From: Bacteroidales bacterium
GTDB lineage: Bacteria; Bacteroidota; Bacteroidia; Bacteroidales; Lentimicrobiaceae
Assembly (NCBI GenBank): GCA_016709025.1
Contig: JADJEQ010000011.1
Coordinates: 224,084 to 288,083 of the forward strand
Length of the DNA stretch: 64,000 nucleotides
Direction of reading: 5' to 3'
The notes under the pieces were generated by a model. The model was not told the origin of the DNA, searched no databases, and worked only from the letters and a program-made list of their open reading frames with translations. This document shows positions 17,770-24,870 of this stretch, piece after piece. Position 1 is the first letter of the stretch, and every line of letters starts with the position of its first letter. A program made the position numbers and the translations under genes.

Positions 17770-20034
17770 ATGAATACACATCTATTCACATCTTTCGCCT
17801 TTCGGGTGTTGATATTATCTCATTTAACCCTGCCTGTATGTTCACAGGTTTTAAGGTCAACTTTCAGTTTGGAAGATTCACACCTTTCCCAACAAAACAT
17901 CGCGCAATATGCCGACAATTTGCATAATCCCGGCTTTTCCCCTATTGAATTTCCAGAACAAAAACCAGCAAATACTACTGAAAATTGTCTAGAAAAGGTA
18001 ATTCAAAACCCGAAACAAACATTTATTTCAGATCAATACTTAGCTTGCCGGAATTCTGCAGACACTTATCCCTGCACACAACCACCTATCGTCTTTGATG
18101 TTTGGGGAGTGACGAATACCTGCGGAGGAGAACTTTTTAATTTTGGACTAACGGATTCGGAGCCAGGAACTTACTATATTGTATACAAAAAGTTTGAAAA
18201 TGAATATTTTTGGGCTGATGAGTTCTATGGTGATGGCGAAAGAATTACCCTGGTTCTTCAATCGGGTGATTATTATATTTTGGGCATCAACGCGTGTGGT
18301 TCTGAATGGATGAATGGCCATGCAGACCTTTATCCATTTGATACCCGGGTTAATATAACTGTTTCGGATAACAACATCTGCAGTGGTGATCAGGTTATAT
18401 TTAACGCGAATTCCTACCAGCCCGATTCAGTCATCTGCACTTATAACTGGATAATTAACGGGTATGGTGAATGGAATCCTGATCCCGGGCAACTTGAATA
18501 CATACCTGTCAATGGTGACTACATATCGGCCGAGATGGCTACCCCATGTCAACACGACGATCTTCATTTCCCGGAAAACAACCGGATATTGATGATGGTG
18601 AATGATTGTCCCGGAATAACAACCACCTGGAATGGAAGCATCAGCGAAAACTGGTATGAACAAAACAATTGGGACAACGGAATTCCTGATGCGAACACCA
18701 TAGCTGTAATCCCGGGTGGATTGCCAGGTTATCCCACACTTACCACGGCAGCCTTGTGTGGATCCATTATTATAGAACAAGGCGGTTCCATTATTGGCAG
18801 TGAGTTTTTAAATCACAAATCCGCCCTGGTTAAATGCGACATTTCGGATGCAGAATATCATTATCTCAGTTCACCGGTAAACCCAAATCCCCTATTCGGT
18901 GAGGTCTTCCCGTTAAATCAGCATACAGTATGGGCCCGTAAATACCATGAACGGTACGGTGAATGGATTAATCTTACAGAATATGACCAATTTGAAAAAG
19001 CCACAGGGTATTCCATGCAATTTACACTTCCCAACACTGCACAGTTTATCGGGTTGCTGAATGGTACAAATTCGTCAACCTCCATAGAGAACTATAATAC
19101 TAGTGGTATCGCTGACAGGGCAGGATGGAACCTGATAGGCAATCCATTTCCAAGTGCAATAGATTGGGATCTGATACCACATACTTTTATTGAAAATGCT
19201 GTATATGTTTGGAATGGTGCACAGTACATATCCTGGAATGGAACTGTCGGTGCCCTTGAAAATGGAATTATTCCCCCAATGAATGGTTTCTTTGTAAAAA
19301 TGACAGCCAGTTACTGGAAAAACTTTACGATTCCTGTCATAGCCAGGGTTCATGGAAATGTACCGTTTTATAAAGAAAGTCCATCGAATCTGCTTGAACT
19401 TACGGTTTCAGGTGAAGAACATGCAGATAAAACCTTTATCCGCTTTAATCAGGATGCAACAACAACCTTTGACACGGAATATGATGCCTGGAAACTCCGG
19501 GGCATTGAAGAAGCACCCCAGCTTTTCAGTTATGCTGGTGGTAAGGAACTTAGCATCAATGAACTGCCATTTTGGGGCAGTGAAGTAATTGAACTTGGCT
19601 TTAAATGCGGGGAATCAGGCAATTTCAGTCTAAACAGTACTGGTTTGGAAAGCTTCAACAACAGTGTCCGGATTCTGCTTGAAGATATGAAAGAAGGAAT
19701 TTTTCAAAACCTTTCGGAAAAAGCGCAATACAGTTTCAGCTACATCGCCGGGGAGAGCGAGCACAGGTTCAAACTCCATTTCGCTGAGGTTTCATCCAAT
19801 CCTGAATCTGCAGAAGTCAATATCTACAGCGTTGGTAAAACTGTAATAATCAATAACTTCACAGGGCTAAGCGGTGAAGTCCTTGTATATGACTTTACCG
19901 GAAGGATGATTTTGAGCAGTATAATTGATAGCGGAAATCAGCGAAGCTTCGCACTGAATGCGGCAGCCGGCCCTTATGTTGTTAAAGTTATAACTGCCAA
20001 AGGTGTTCAAAGCCGGAAGGTTGTGATCATGTAA
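17770..20034 (+). CDS. T9SS-sorted modular surface protein, paralogue 4
   Basis: The frame is open from 17737, but the ATG at 17770 (MNTHLFTSFAFRVLILSHLTL) lines up with the signal peptide of paralogue 3 and gives 754 residues. The signal peptide nearly matches paralogue 3 (LTLPVCSQVL), yet the cohesin-like sandwich is missing and replaced by about 90 residues of unrelated sequence. The family core follows: CGGELFNFGLTDSEPGTYYIVYKKF, NACGSEWMNG, NNICSGDQVIFNA, WNGSISENWYEQNNWDNGIP, GWNLIGNPFPSAIDWD and VYVWNGAQYISWNG. A T9SS type A sorting domain closes it. The mosaic pattern suggests a deletion or recombination between copies. Confidence 0.85.
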   Translation: MNTHLFTSFAFRVLILSHLTLPVCSQVLRSTFSLEDSHLSQQNIAQYADNLHNPGFSPIEFPEQKPANTTENCLEKVIQNPKQTFISDQYLACRNSADTYPCTQPPIVFDVWGVTNTCGGELFNFGLTDSEPGTYYIVYKKFENEYFWADEFYGDGERITLVLQSGDYYILGINACGSEWMNGHADLYPFDTRVNITVSDNNICSGDQVIFNANSYQPDSVICTYNWIINGYGEWNPDPGQLEYIPVNGDYISAEMATPCQHDDLHFPENNRILMMVNDCPGITTTWNGSISENWYEQNNWDNGIPDANTIAVIPGGLPGYPTLTTAALCGSIIIEQGGSIIGSEFLNHKSALVKCDISDAEYHYLSSPVNPNPLFGEVFPLNQHTVWARKYHERYGEWINLTEYDQFEKATGYSMQFTLPNTAQFIGLLNGTNSSTSIENYNTSGIADRAGWNLIGNPFPSAIDWDLIPHTFIENAVYVWNGAQYISWNGTVGALENGIIPPMNGFFVKMTASYWKNFTIPVIARVHGNVPFYKESPSNLLELTVSGEEHADKTFIRFNQDATTTFDTEYDAWKLRGIEEAPQLFSYAGGKELSINELPFWGSEVIELGFKCGESGNFSLNSTGLESFNNSVRILLEDMKEGIFQNLSEKAQYSFSYIAGESEHRFKLHFAEVSSNPESAEVNIYSVGKTVIINNFTGLSGEVLVYDFTGRMILSSIIDSGNQRSFALNAAAGPYVVKVITAKGVQSRKVVIM

Positions 20035-20287
20035 TCTACCTTACGATTAATATCTTATTCTATGATATTGCAGGATTCAGTTTCATTCTTGCATATTGGC
20101 ATCCCGGTAACCTTTCACCATGTATAGTTGCCAATATTCCACTTTAAGATATTTGTTAAACAACTGATTATGTATATCTTGCAATTCAAGATATTTGATT
20201 GAATAAATTATATTAAAGAAATTTGAAAATTTGCTTGACAAATGGCAAATGCCGGTTATATTCCGGCCTGAAAAATCATTTCAAAAT

Positions 20288-20935
20288 ATGAAAGAACCAG
20301 TGATGGAACCAAAGCACAAAGTGATCAACCTGATTATCCTCGACGAAAGCGGATCGATGCAATCGATTAAAAACAGCATTATCCAGGGATTCAATGAAGT
20401 AGTTCAAACCATTAAAGGCGTTGAAAAGCAGTTCCCGGAGCAGGAACACATCATTACTTTGCTTTCATTCAATGGATTGGGGCACAAATACCTCCTTGAA
20501 AATGTACCTGCTTGCGACCTGATTGAAATTGATGACAGTAAATATCATCCCAACGCTATGACACCGCTCTACGATGCCATGGGTTTCAGCATTCAGAAAC
20601 TCCGCTCCCAAATGCAGAATGAAAAAGATTACAATATCCTGGTAACCATACTGACCGATGGTGAAGAGAACAGTTCAAAAGAGTTTGATGGTAAAGCCAT
20701 AAAGAGTCTGGTAGAAGAACTCAAAGCCCAAAACTGGACATTTACTTACATCGGCACCGAACACGATGTTGAAAAATCTGCTTTGTCGATTTCAATCACC
20801 AATACCATTGTATTTAAGAAAAGCCAGGCGGATATGGACATTATGTTCAACCGTGAAAAGAATGCAAGGATGAATTACAGCCGTAAGATCAGGGATAAGG
20901 AGGATACTACGGAGGATTTTTATAAGGAAACATAA
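20288..20935 (+). CDS. von Willebrand factor A domain protein
   Basis: A cytoplasmic vWA protein without a signal peptide. The MIDAS motif DESGS is near the N-terminus (LIILDESGSMQ), with the second MIDAS threonine in MTPLYDAMG and the third acidic position in LTDGEENSS. The longest frame starts at 20231; ATGs at 20288 (MKEPVMEPKHK) and 20303 (MEPKHKVINLI) fit better because the vWA strand begins directly afterwards. Here it is given as 215 residues. Proteins of this type bind partners through a metal ion and often work with AAA+ ATPases or in stress responses, but no such partner is adjacent. It appears monocistronic. Confidence 0.8.
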   Translation: MKEPVMEPKHKVINLIILDESGSMQSIKNSIIQGFNEVVQTIKGVEKQFPEQEHIITLLSFNGLGHKYLLENVPACDLIEIDDSKYHPNAMTPLYDAMGFSIQKLRSQMQNEKDYNILVTILTDGEENSSKEFDGKAIKSLVEELKAQNWTFTYIGTEHDVEKSALSISITNTIVFKKSQADMDIMFNREKNARMNYSRKIRDKEDTTEDFYKET

Positions 20936-20962
20936 AATTCGTTGAAAATTTTATTTTCGCAC

Positions 20963-20992
20963 TTGCATTTCATCATTACCATTGTATCTTTA
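20963..20992 (+). promoter_or_regulatory. Promoter for the barrel-like protein / serine hydrolase pair
   Basis: TTG (20963-20965) is separated by 19 bp from TATCTTTA (20985-20992), close to the Bacteroidetes housekeeping promoter (TTG, 19 bp, TAnnTTTG). The start codon follows 75 bp later. Confidence 0.5.
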
Positions 20993-21067
20993 CAAAGAAT
21001 ACGGTTTTTTTACATACCTGTAAGATATTGCCCGTTGCATTATATGTTGTAACAGTACCCTGTACTC

Positions 21068-21775
21068 ATGATAAAAAGGCTCTGTCTGGCTTTGCTGTTA
21101 TTCCCCCTAGTTCTGATTGCCCAGCCATGGAAATCGAAGCCGTTTTCAGTCAGTCTGTTTAACAATGCCACATTGTTACCTCCTGCTTCCCTTACTGCTG
21201 TATTTAATCAACCCATCCATCCCGGAATTGCATTCTCGTACGAGTTCGGATGGAGAGAAACCATTAAAAGCCCGATGTTCCGCAATGTAAATACATATGC
21301 CCTGGGAGGAAGCAAAGTATATACCGGGAAATGGTTCCAGAATATTGGAGTCAGCTGGTTTTATCACAGGTATGTGAATCACGCAGTTCTTTTAACAACC
21401 CAGGCGGGCTATCGCAGATATATTAAAAAATTCTCGGCCGAAGTTTCATTGCATGCAGGATATATGCATGCATTCCTGCTGAATGAGCGTGCTGTAAGGC
21501 AACAGAACGGAAGCTGGAAAAGTGAAAAAGGATTCGGCAAGCCACAGTTTGTTGCAGGTGCCGGGGTTGGAGTAGGCTATGATGCCGGATATCATTACAA
21601 TATTCGCAGAATCTTTATCAATTACGATTTCCGGCTGCAAATGCCATTTGTTAAGAGTTATGTAACGCTTTTGCCCAATGGCGTGCTCTCCGTCGGTCTT
21701 CAGTTTACGCTGTTTAAAAATGTATCCGATCAGAACAAACCTTCTCAGGAAAGACTTGAATGTCCAAAATCGTAA
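21068..21775 (+). CDS. Putative outer membrane beta-barrel protein
   Basis: A 235-residue protein with a signal peptide (residues 1-19, LLLFPLVLIAQ). The mature part is rich in alternating aromatic/small-residue strands (GIAFSYEFGW, NIGVSWFYHRY, LLTTQAGYRRY, AEVSLHAGYMHAF, FVAGAGVGVGYDAGY, VLSVGLQFTLF), as expected of a small outer membrane barrel. No family is recognised with certainty. The last 16 bp overlap the start of the serine hydrolase gene in another frame, so the two are probably co-transcribed and translationally coupled. Role unknown. Confidence 0.65.
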   Translation: MIKRLCLALLLFPLVLIAQPWKSKPFSVSLFNNATLLPPASLTAVFNQPIHPGIAFSYEFGWRETIKSPMFRNVNTYALGGSKVYTGKWFQNIGVSWFYHRYVNHAVLLTTQAGYRRYIKKFSAEVSLHAGYMHAFLLNERAVRQQNGSWKSEKGFGKPQFVAGAGVGVGYDAGYHYNIRRIFINYDFRLQMPFVKSYVTLLPNGVLSVGLQFTLFKNVSDQNKPSQERLECPKS

Positions 21776-22965
21776 ATAAACTACTGGCTGTAATGGCCAT
21801 CATGCTGTTGGTTACAGCCTGCAACGATGAAGTCAGCAGGCCGGCTGTTCTCAACTGTCCGATGGAAGGTGACCCGTTATACAATGCCAATTCAAAAAGT
21901 GCTGAATTCCAACAACTCCTGAACGATTACATAAAAAAGGGACTTCCCGGCGCAATTTTGCTGGTTAAAGACAGCACCGGTTTTTTTATTGGTTCAGCCG
22001 GGATGGCCGATATCAGGGAAAATATCCCCATGCAGGTATGCCATATTTCAAAAATTGCAAGCGTTACCAAATTTATGCTTGGAGCAGCTATAATGCGTTT
22101 GCAGGAAAAAGGTACCCTGTCGCTCGATGATCTCATCAGCAAATACATTCCTTCCGAAAAGCTGAAGAAAATCTCCAATGGGAACCAACCGATAACCATT
22201 CGAAACCTGATGAACCATACAACTGGTTTTTATGAAGTTATAGAAGACCAGGGATTTTACCTTCAGGTTCTGAATGACCCTGCAAAGCACTGGTCAGCAG
22301 ACGATTTGCTGAAGTATGTATACAACAGGGAGGCCATGTTTGATTTCAGGCCGGCCGATACGGCCGGTTACAGCAATACCAACTATCTGTTGCTTAGCAT
22401 GATTGTTGAATCCGTAACCGGAATGCCTCATACTGTAACCATGCATGAGGAAGTATTTGCCCCGCTTTCTCTTAATGATACCTACTATTTCTGGCACGAT
22501 CCGCTTCCTGAGAGTGGAGTAGTACAGGGTTATTATGATTTATACAACAACGGTAACCTGGAAAACCTGACCCAATGGAATACCGGAAGTGGCAACGGCT
22601 ACGGCGGTGTTTATTCTACTGTTTGGGATATGTACAAATTCATTGATGCACTTTTCGTTCAGAAAACGCTTCTAAGCCAATCCTCTTTGGACCAAATGCT
22701 GGTATTTCATCCTGATATTGAGTCGCGCAAGTTATTGGGCGTTGCATGCTTTAAAGATTTCATCGATATCGGTGATCCTGAAAAAGACTATGCCTGGGGT
22801 CATCGTGGACGCGATCTCAGCTACAGTGCTGATCTGTTCTATTTCCCTGAGCACGGCACTTCTATGGCATTCATCGTGAATTACGGAACCGATGGTGATA
22901 GCCCTTTGGGACCCGTATTTCTTGAAATGAGGGATAAAATTGCCAGATTGATTGTGAGGGACTAA
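21760..22965 (+). CDS. Serine hydrolase lipoprotein (class C beta-lactamase-like)
   Basis: A 401-residue protein with a lipoprotein signal (MLLVTAC, Cys21). It has the three landmarks of the class C beta-lactamase / penicillin-binding-protein-like fold: SVTK (Ser101, Lys104), YSN (Tyr204 to Asn206) and a late HRG in WGHRGRDL in place of KTG. Segments typical of the family include KGLPGAILLV near residue 60, LSLDDLISKYIP and IRNLMNHTTG. Members range from D-aminopeptidases to esterases and peptidoglycan-acting enzymes. The sequence does not decide the substrate, and antibiotic resistance should not be inferred. The protein is probably anchored in the inner or outer membrane, facing the periplasm. 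Confidence 0.85.
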   Translation: MSKIVNKLLAVMAIMLLVTACNDEVSRPAVLNCPMEGDPLYNANSKSAEFQQLLNDYIKKGLPGAILLVKDSTGFFIGSAGMADIRENIPMQVCHISKIASVTKFMLGAAIMRLQEKGTLSLDDLISKYIPSEKLKKISNGNQPITIRNLMNHTTGFYEVIEDQGFYLQVLNDPAKHWSADDLLKYVYNREAMFDFRPADTAGYSNTNYLLLSMIVESVTGMPHTVTMHEEVFAPLSLNDTYYFWHDPLPESGVVQGYYDLYNNGNLENLTQWNTGSGNGYGGVYSTVWDMYKFIDALFVQKTLLSQSSLDQMLVFHPDIESRKLLGVACFKDFIDIGDPEKDYAWGHRGRDLSYSADLFYFPEHGTSMAFIVNYGTDGDSPLGPVFLEMRDKIARLIVRD

Positions 22966-22986
22966 ATTCTCAAAACCCGCATTTTT

Positions 22987-23553
22987 CTATTCGCCTTTCG
23001 TCTCCGGATTCATCCTGTTCAGGATAGCCCGGCGTTTGGCAATCAGGTCAGAAAGCTCAATGACCATATCGGCATTCACTTTTCTCGCCATAGGAAGTAT
23101 ATATTGCTCAGTCTGATCGAGGTATCTGGCTATTTTTAAATCGGAATCGGTATCGCGGTGCAGGTCGGTCAGATTACTGATGCGGTCGGCACATTTAAGG
23201 ATCAGCGCATTTCTTGATCCTGTTTCAAGCACCCGTTGCAGGTAATCATTCTTTAGCTCTCCCTCCATTTTTGTAACCTCAAGCACCAGATCAACTACCC
23301 GATGACCCTCTTCATCGGTCTGGCGGATTTCATCTACCAGTGTTTCCGGCAGATCTTCGAGCAGATCGTGAATAAGAGAGGCTTTCAGCAAAGTACTATC
23401 CATGAAATACTTGTAATCAAAAAGAATTCCCAGGGTAGAAAAAGCATGCCTGAACTGGTTTCCACCTACCCTCCGGCTGATCCCAATAAGTGCAGTTGCT
23501 TTTAAAATGTAGGGTGCCAGAACCAGGTTTCTGAGGGCGTCTAATTCGTTCAT
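22987..23553 (-). CDS. HD-domain phosphohydrolase (RelA/SpoT HD-like)
   Basis: The frame is open from 23670, but the ATG at 23553 (MNELDALRNLVLAPYILKA) is the plausible start and gives 188 residues. The HD motif is in ASLIHDLLEDLP, preceded by a histidine in RHAFSTLGILFDYK and followed by LILKCADRISNLTDL, the pattern of RelA/SpoT-like or small (p)ppGpp-hydrolase-type HD domains. No synthetase or regulatory domain is attached. It is probably a cytoplasmic metal-dependent phosphohydrolase; alarmone hydrolysis is possible but not proven. It converges with the serine hydrolase gene, leaving only 21 bp between stops. Confidence 0.75.
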   Translation of the reverse strand: MNELDALRNLVLAPYILKATALIGISRRVGGNQFRHAFSTLGILFDYKYFMDSTLLKASLIHDLLEDLPETLVDEIRQTDEEGHRVVDLVLEVTKMEGELKNDYLQRVLETGSRNALILKCADRISNLTDLHRDTDSDLKIARYLDQTEQYILPMARKVNADMVIELSDLIAKRRAILNRMNPETKGE

Positions 23554-23621
23554 AAAAATGGAAGATTTTTCCCTTTCAAAACTAATGATTTTCAGAGTTA
23601 TGCTGACATGGTATGGGTTGA

Positions 23622-23658
23622 GTAAAAAAAAAACTGCCCCGGAATGAATGGGGCAGTT
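23622..23658 (-). terminator. Rho-independent terminator of the small minus-strand gene
   Basis: On the minus strand AACTGCCCC and GGGGCAGTT (23658-23650, 23640-23632) form a perfect 9-bp stem with a 9-base loop, followed by a run of nine or more T. It lies 26 bp after the stop codon at 23684. Confidence 0.88.
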
Positions 23659-23683
23659 GCATTTGACCAATAATTAAAACTGA

Positions 23684-23887
23684 CTAATTAAGCAAAATCA
23701 AACTAAAATTACCAGTAATTCTGTTCGGAACAGAAGTTAAGGCTTTCGAATAATTCAGAATGTTCCTGATGGCAGCTTCGGATGGGGAAGCATTTAACGG
23801 ATTTGTCCTGTTCTTTTTAAGGCTGTATCCGCTGACTTGTTTTAAAGGAACAAAAGGTAAATCTTTGTGGGTAAAGCTTTTGGGCAT
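23684..23887 (-). CDS. Small conserved-looking protein of unknown function
   Basis: A 67-residue basic protein (start ATG at 23887, MPKSFTHKDLP; the frame is open up to 23926). The middle, PSEAAIRNILNYSKAL, looks like the helix of small Bacteroidota proteins that carry a SEA.IRNIL.YSKAL-type motif. The strong terminator directly downstream, in the same direction, argues that this is a real transcription unit and not a chance frame. No signal peptide or catalytic motif is seen. Function unknown. Confidence 0.6.
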   Translation of the reverse strand: MPKSFTHKDLPFVPLKQVSGYSLKKNRTNPLNASPSEAAIRNILNYSKALTSVPNRITGNFSLILLN

Positions 23888-24075
23888 AGGCTTATGTTTG
23901 ATTCGAATTTTAAAGTTAACAACCAATAAACGAATGTGTGGCCATGTTTAGTATTTAAAAAATATAAAAAAGTAAAAAAAAATCCTGATGTTCCAGCGAC
24001 CTTCTGGAGTATCAAAAAACAAGAAAACCGGAAAGTCCGTAAACTCCCCGGTTTAAGCATGAAAACAGAAAAATT

Positions 24076-24663
24076 CTATGCTGAAAGCGAAATTTCATTT
24101 TGTTCAATCAACTTTCGCAGGTTGATCAATGCGTAGCGCATTCTGCCCAAAGCTGTGTTGATACTGACATTCGTTTGCTCTGCTATTTCTTTGAAACTCA
24201 GATCTGCATAGTGACGCATTACCAGAACTTCGCGTTGTTCAGGAGGCAGAAAATCGATCATCGACCTTACATCCTGATAAATCTGCTCCGTGATGATGCG
24301 TTCCTCGGCAGACTCATCGTAAATCCGAAGGTTGTCGAATATACTTACCTCGTCGTTCTGTGTTTCGACAAAAGGAATCCTCCTGGATTTTCGAAAGTGA
24401 TCTATCACAAGGTTGTGTGCAATGCGCATAACCCATTGGATAAACTTTCCTTCCTCCTTATAGGTACCGGATCGCAAAGTGTGGATTACCTTAATAAAGG
24501 TATCCTGAAATATATCATCAGCATGTTGCTTGTCCTTAACAACCATGAGGATATAAGAAAAAACCTTGTTTTTGTGGCGATGGATCAACTGTTCAAGGCT
24601 GATTTCATTACCGGCTAAATACCTGTTAATTAGCTCTTGATCGCTAACTGTCTGGGCATGCAT
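24076..24663 (-). CDS. ECF-type RNA polymerase sigma-70 factor
   Basis: A 195-residue extracytoplasmic-function sigma factor. Region 2 spans about residues 10-80 (LINRYLAGNEISLEQLIHRHKNKVFSYIL...ADDIFQDTFIKVIHTL...FIQWVMRIAHNLVIDHFRK). Region 4 spans about 138-190 (LPPEQREVLVMRHYADLSFKEIAEQTNVSINTALGRMRYAL), the helix-turn-helix that reads the -35 element. No anti-sigma gene is next to it, in contrast to FecI/FecR pairs. A strong Shine-Dalgarno is present. Together with its separation from a SusCD locus, this suggests a general regulator and not a local nutrient sensor. Confidence 0.92.
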   Translation of the reverse strand: MHAQTVSDQELINRYLAGNEISLEQLIHRHKNKVFSYILMVVKDKQHADDIFQDTFIKVIHTLRSGTYKEEGKFIQWVMRIAHNLVIDHFRKSRRIPFVETQNDEVSIFDNLRIYDESAEERIITEQIYQDVRSMIDFLPPEQREVLVMRHYADLSFKEIAEQTNVSINTALGRMRYALINLRKLIEQNEISLSA

Positions 24664-24668
24664 AGGTG

Positions 24669-24677
24669 CCTCCTTTT
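24669..24677 (-). promoter_or_regulatory. Strong Shine-Dalgarno before the ECF sigma gene
   Basis: The minus strand reads AAAAGGAGG five bases before the ATG. Bacteroidota rarely use such strong ribosome binding sites, so it also supports the chosen start. Confidence 0.6.
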
Positions 24678-24841
24678 GTTAGTAATAGTAGCGTAGATAT
24701 TTAACCGATAGAGTGCCTCCTATGCGTTGGTTTAACAATAATTTCTGAACAGTTCGCCGATGTTTAAAGGCTTTGCGCCCACATCGGGAACAAATATACG
24801 GCAATATGTAACACAAAAGCAAGTGCTGCCTGAAAAAAAAT

Positions 24842-24849
24842 TAATTTTG
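24842..24849 (+). promoter_or_regulatory. -7 box of uvrA
   Basis: TAATTTTG matches TAnnTTTG and lies 21 bp before the ATG at 24871. Because it falls inside the longer open frame (from 24760), it supports the shorter start for UvrA. Confidence 0.45.
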
Positions 24850-24870
24850 CCACGAAATGCAATAGTTAAT

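Noticed and set aside
21760..22965. Beta-lactamase resistance gene
   Set aside because: The fold and SxxK/YxN motifs are shared by many esterases and peptidases; a late HRG replaces KTG and nothing shows beta-lactam hydrolysis.
24100..24618. 172-residue plus-strand frame antisense to the ECF sigma factor
   Set aside because: Shadow of the sigma factor gene; no domain and poor composition.
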